DNA of 16,122 nucleotides from SZUA-186 sp039714155 (GTDB taxonomy: Bacteria > Pseudomonadota > Gammaproteobacteria > UBA9214). The position numbers and the translations under genes are program-made. The stretch spans positions 1 through 16,122 of the forward strand of contig JBDLJX010000060.1 in NCBI GenBank assembly GCA_039714155.1. Reading direction: 5' to 3'. Below are positions 14,726 through 16,122 of this stretch, piece by piece. Position 1 is the first letter of the stretch, and each line of letters opens with the position of its first letter. The notes beneath the pieces were generated by a model. That model ran no database searches. It saw only the letters and a program-made list of their open reading frames with translations, and was not told the DNA's origin.

Positions 14726-14921
14726 TTCGCGAATCCCCGTGTAACACCTACAGGCAAGTAAACGGACCAACCGATCCGTATATCAATAGTAGTCTAATGG
14801 TTTCACCCCGTTTGGAATGTCCTGAATACGCTGGTTTTCTGCCGCTCAGGAGAACTTACAGTGTTTATGGATAGAAACTAATTCGTAACTGGTAATCAGT
14901 CCCGGTTATCAAGGGTCTCTT

Positions 14922-15389
14922 TCAGATATCCCACTTTCTTTTTATCTTCGACGCATCGAACTCATCCAGTTTGCGTGAAAGTTCCTCGCGGCTTTCACGC
15001 AGGATATGACTTGCCATGGGCAAGAAGATGTCTTCCTCTTTTTCATGATGCTTTATCATATGGTTTTCAAGATGTACCAGGCACTCGAGCACATGTTCCG
15101 AGTCCCTGGTCTTGATGACCCGTGCCATGTCCCGGATCAGGCGAACAATACTGGAATGCTCCTCCCGCAGTGCCATGGTCGGGCCTTGTGGCGCATTGGG
15201 CATTGATTCATAGGCGGGATACAACACCTCTTCTTCCAGGGCCATATGCCGCTTCAGGCTCGTAACAAGATCATTGAATGCCTGGTTCACGGTCCCCCAG
15301 TCCTCTATTCCCGCTGCATCCTGGCATAGGGAAAGCAGTTCTTCATACAATGAGTGTTCATGCTCAAGCCAGTTATCTGTGCTGCCCAT
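14922..15389 (-). CDS. Hemerythrin HHE-domain protein
   Basis: A 155-residue four-helix-bundle protein with a non-haem di-iron site. Likely ligands are H10 or H12, H48 and E52 (RHMALEEEVLYP), H78 (EEHSSI), H110, H114 or H115, and E118/E119 (NHMIKHHEKEEDIFLP). Proteins of this type bind O2 or NO or store iron. I chose the ATG at 15389, with AGGA about 12 bases upstream. An ATG at 15434 in the same frame would add 15 residues and overlap the end of ubiT by 20 bases. It follows ubiT on the same strand with at most 25 bases between, so the two are almost surely co-transcribed from the FNR-type promoter. No signal peptide is seen, so it is cytoplasmic. Confidence 0.9.
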   Translation of the reverse strand: MGSTDNWLEHEHSLYEELLSLCQDAAGIEDWGTVNQAFNDLVTSLKRHMALEEEVLYPAYESMPNAPQGPTMALREEHSSIVRLIRDMARVIKTRDSEHVLECLVHLENHMIKHHEKEEDIFLPMASHILRESREELSRKLDEFDASKIKRKWDI

Positions 15390-15414
15390 GGGCCGGTGTT
15401 CCTGTTGCCGTGTG

Positions 15415-15900
15415 TTAGCTGAATGTGCGTTCATAGAGCGGCAGGGCTTTCTGCGCCATGCTGCTTACTTGTCTGGGCAGCCAGAGTGAATCTACATCCA
15501 GACCATCGAGGAAATTCTTGACCTCCAGCCCCAGTTCCGTGTCGCCTTCCATCCGTAGCCGGCGCTGGAAAAACAGGGTATCGGTATCCTCACGCCGGGC
15601 GGCAAGCAGCAGGAATGCGTGCAGGGTGCCGGTGATGGACAGATCCGGCATATTCTTCGACCGGCTGGCCACCAGCCTCCCCTGTTGCAGGGTTATGCAA
15701 AAGCTCAGCCGCATGTCCCGAACATGGATGCGCACAGTGCGGTCCTGCAGGTAGTCCAGTTCGCCGTTTCGCAAGGCGCCGGCAAGGACCCGGTTTAGGA
15801 CGGTAACGACCGCCGTGCTGTGTACCCTGCCCGGAATGATGGCAAGGGGCGTTGACAGCAGGCGGGGGAATAACGGTGCCTTATCAGTAAAATCAGTCAT
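15415..15900 (-). CDS. ubiT: UbiT, SCP2-domain lipid-binding factor of O2-independent ubiquinone synthesis
   Basis: A 161-residue protein with an SCP2 (sterol carrier-like) domain at about residues 35-135. UbiT is required, with UbiU and UbiV, for anaerobic ubiquinone synthesis in E. coli and is thought to hold the hydrophobic precursors. The C-terminal half, DTLFFQRRLRMEGDTELGLEVKNFLDGLD (split across residues about 105-135), is the strongest family signature, together with the N-terminal PLFPRLLSTPLAIIPGRV. I take the ATG at 15900; the frame is open further upstream but would run into the promoter. The Shine-Dalgarno is poor. It is encoded apart from ubiUV, on the opposite strand, but carries a matching FNR box. 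Confidence 0.88.
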   Translation of the reverse strand: MTDFTDKAPLFPRLLSTPLAIIPGRVHSTAVVTVLNRVLAGALRNGELDYLQDRTVRIHVRDMRLSFCITLQQGRLVASRSKNMPDLSITGTLHAFLLLAARREDTDTLFFQRRLRMEGDTELGLEVKNFLDGLDVDSLWLPRQVSSMAQKALPLYERTFS

Positions 15901-15955
15901 GGTTAGTCTTGAATGTGCAATTCTCGAATTGGCCGAGAATGCTTTATGCATGGGC

Positions 15956-15997
15956 ATTGTCGCCACAGCCATGCCTTGTGGCCTTGATTGAGATCAA
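15956..15997 (-). promoter_or_regulatory. FNR/Anr box and -10 element upstream of ubiT
   Basis: On the minus strand TTGAT-CTCA-ATCAA (15997-15984) matches the FNR consensus at all 10 conserved positions. GACAAT (15961-15956, minus strand) matches 4 of 6 bases of the -10 consensus and starts exactly 22 bases downstream, the spacing of a class II FNR-activated promoter. The predicted start near 15949 leaves a leader of about 50 bases before the ubiT ATG. Confidence 0.87.
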
Positions 15998-16020
15998 CAA
16001 CAGCACTGTCTGTGCCCTGA

Positions 16021-16122
16021 CTAGCCGGCAGCCCGTGGCCCGCCCAGCCGCTCAACCATCCGGTCCGCGACCCGGAAGGCATTGGCATAGATGGTCCAGG
16101 TATAGGGCACACTGCCACCCGT
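16021..16122 (-). CDS. C-terminal end of an unidentified protein (partial)
   Basis: Reading leftward from the window edge, a frame of 33 codons ends at TAG (16021-16023). It starts TGGSVPYTWTIYANAFRVAD and finishes RMVERLGGPRAAG. The codon use is like that of the flanking genes and the frame is continuous, so it is probably the tail of a real gene whose body lies to the right. A GG-x-P segment followed by a helix at the very C-terminus is seen in many FAD-dependent oxidoreductases, but this is too little to name the family. It lies upstream of ubiT on the same strand; the FNR box falls in the gap of 120 bases between them. Confidence 0.55.
   Translation of the reverse strand, partial: TGGSVPYTWTIYANAFRVADRMVERLGGPRAAG

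Noticed and set aside
15903..16118. Minus-strand frame of 71 codons upstream of ubiT
   Set aside because: It runs through the FNR promoter and is out of frame with the more protein-like partial gene ending at 16021; it looks like a shadow frame.
1..16122. CRISPR arrays, insertion sequences, integrase or phage genes
   Set aside because: I saw no regularly spaced repeats, transposase, integrase or phage proteins; the only repeats are REP-type.

Overview
The window looks like chromosomal DNA of a facultatively anaerobic, ubiquinone-using gammaproteobacterium, possibly a sulfur-oxidising or denitrifying lineage. That placement rests on gene content and high-GC codon use and is an inference. It holds enzymes for both aerobic respiration (a ba3-type oxidase) and nitrate respiration (Nap), and the genes for making ubiquinone without oxygen (ubiU, ubiV, ubiT). 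Perfect or near-perfect FNR/Anr-type boxes lie upstream of the three anaerobic units.

Layout. (1) Positions 1-743, minus strand: cytochrome ba3-type oxidase genes in the order subunit IIa, subunit II (CuA), subunit I (only the first 20 codons are inside). (2) 744-1122: non-coding, with a REP-type inverted repeat. (3) 1123-1578: a PsiE-family membrane protein. (4) 1589-8116: a periplasmic nitrate reductase operon, napDAGHBF, behind an FNR-like site, followed by mobB for Mo-cofactor maturation. (5) 8117-8533: non-coding, with a REP pair, a palindrome and a perfect FNR box. (6) 8534-13802: yhcC (radical SAM), ubiU, ubiV, ubiD and a TauD/TfdA-type 2-oxoglutarate dioxygenase, tightly packed and probably one operon. 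(7) 13803-14770: a less GC-rich stretch with two small unrecognised minus-strand genes and what looks like the tail of a decayed class III nucleotide cyclase. (8) 14922-15900, minus strand: ubiT and a hemerythrin-domain gene, behind a second perfect FNR box. (9) 16021-16122: the C-terminal end of an unidentified minus-strand gene.

How it fits together. NapGH takes electrons from the quinol pool and passes them to the NapAB nitrate reductase; NapD and NapF help NapA mature, and MobB helps supply its guanine-dinucleotide Mo cofactor. UbiU-UbiV hydroxylate ubiquinone precursors without O2, UbiT is the lipid-binding accessory, and UbiD is the decarboxylase common to the aerobic and anaerobic routes. 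FNR-type sites on nap, yhcC-ubiUVD and ubiT would switch on a nitrate reductase together with O2-independent quinone synthesis when oxygen falls. The most interesting points are the genes riding with this regulon that have no established role in it: the radical SAM protein YhcC, an apparently O2-requiring dioxygenase placed in an anaerobically controlled operon, and a hemerythrin paired with ubiT.
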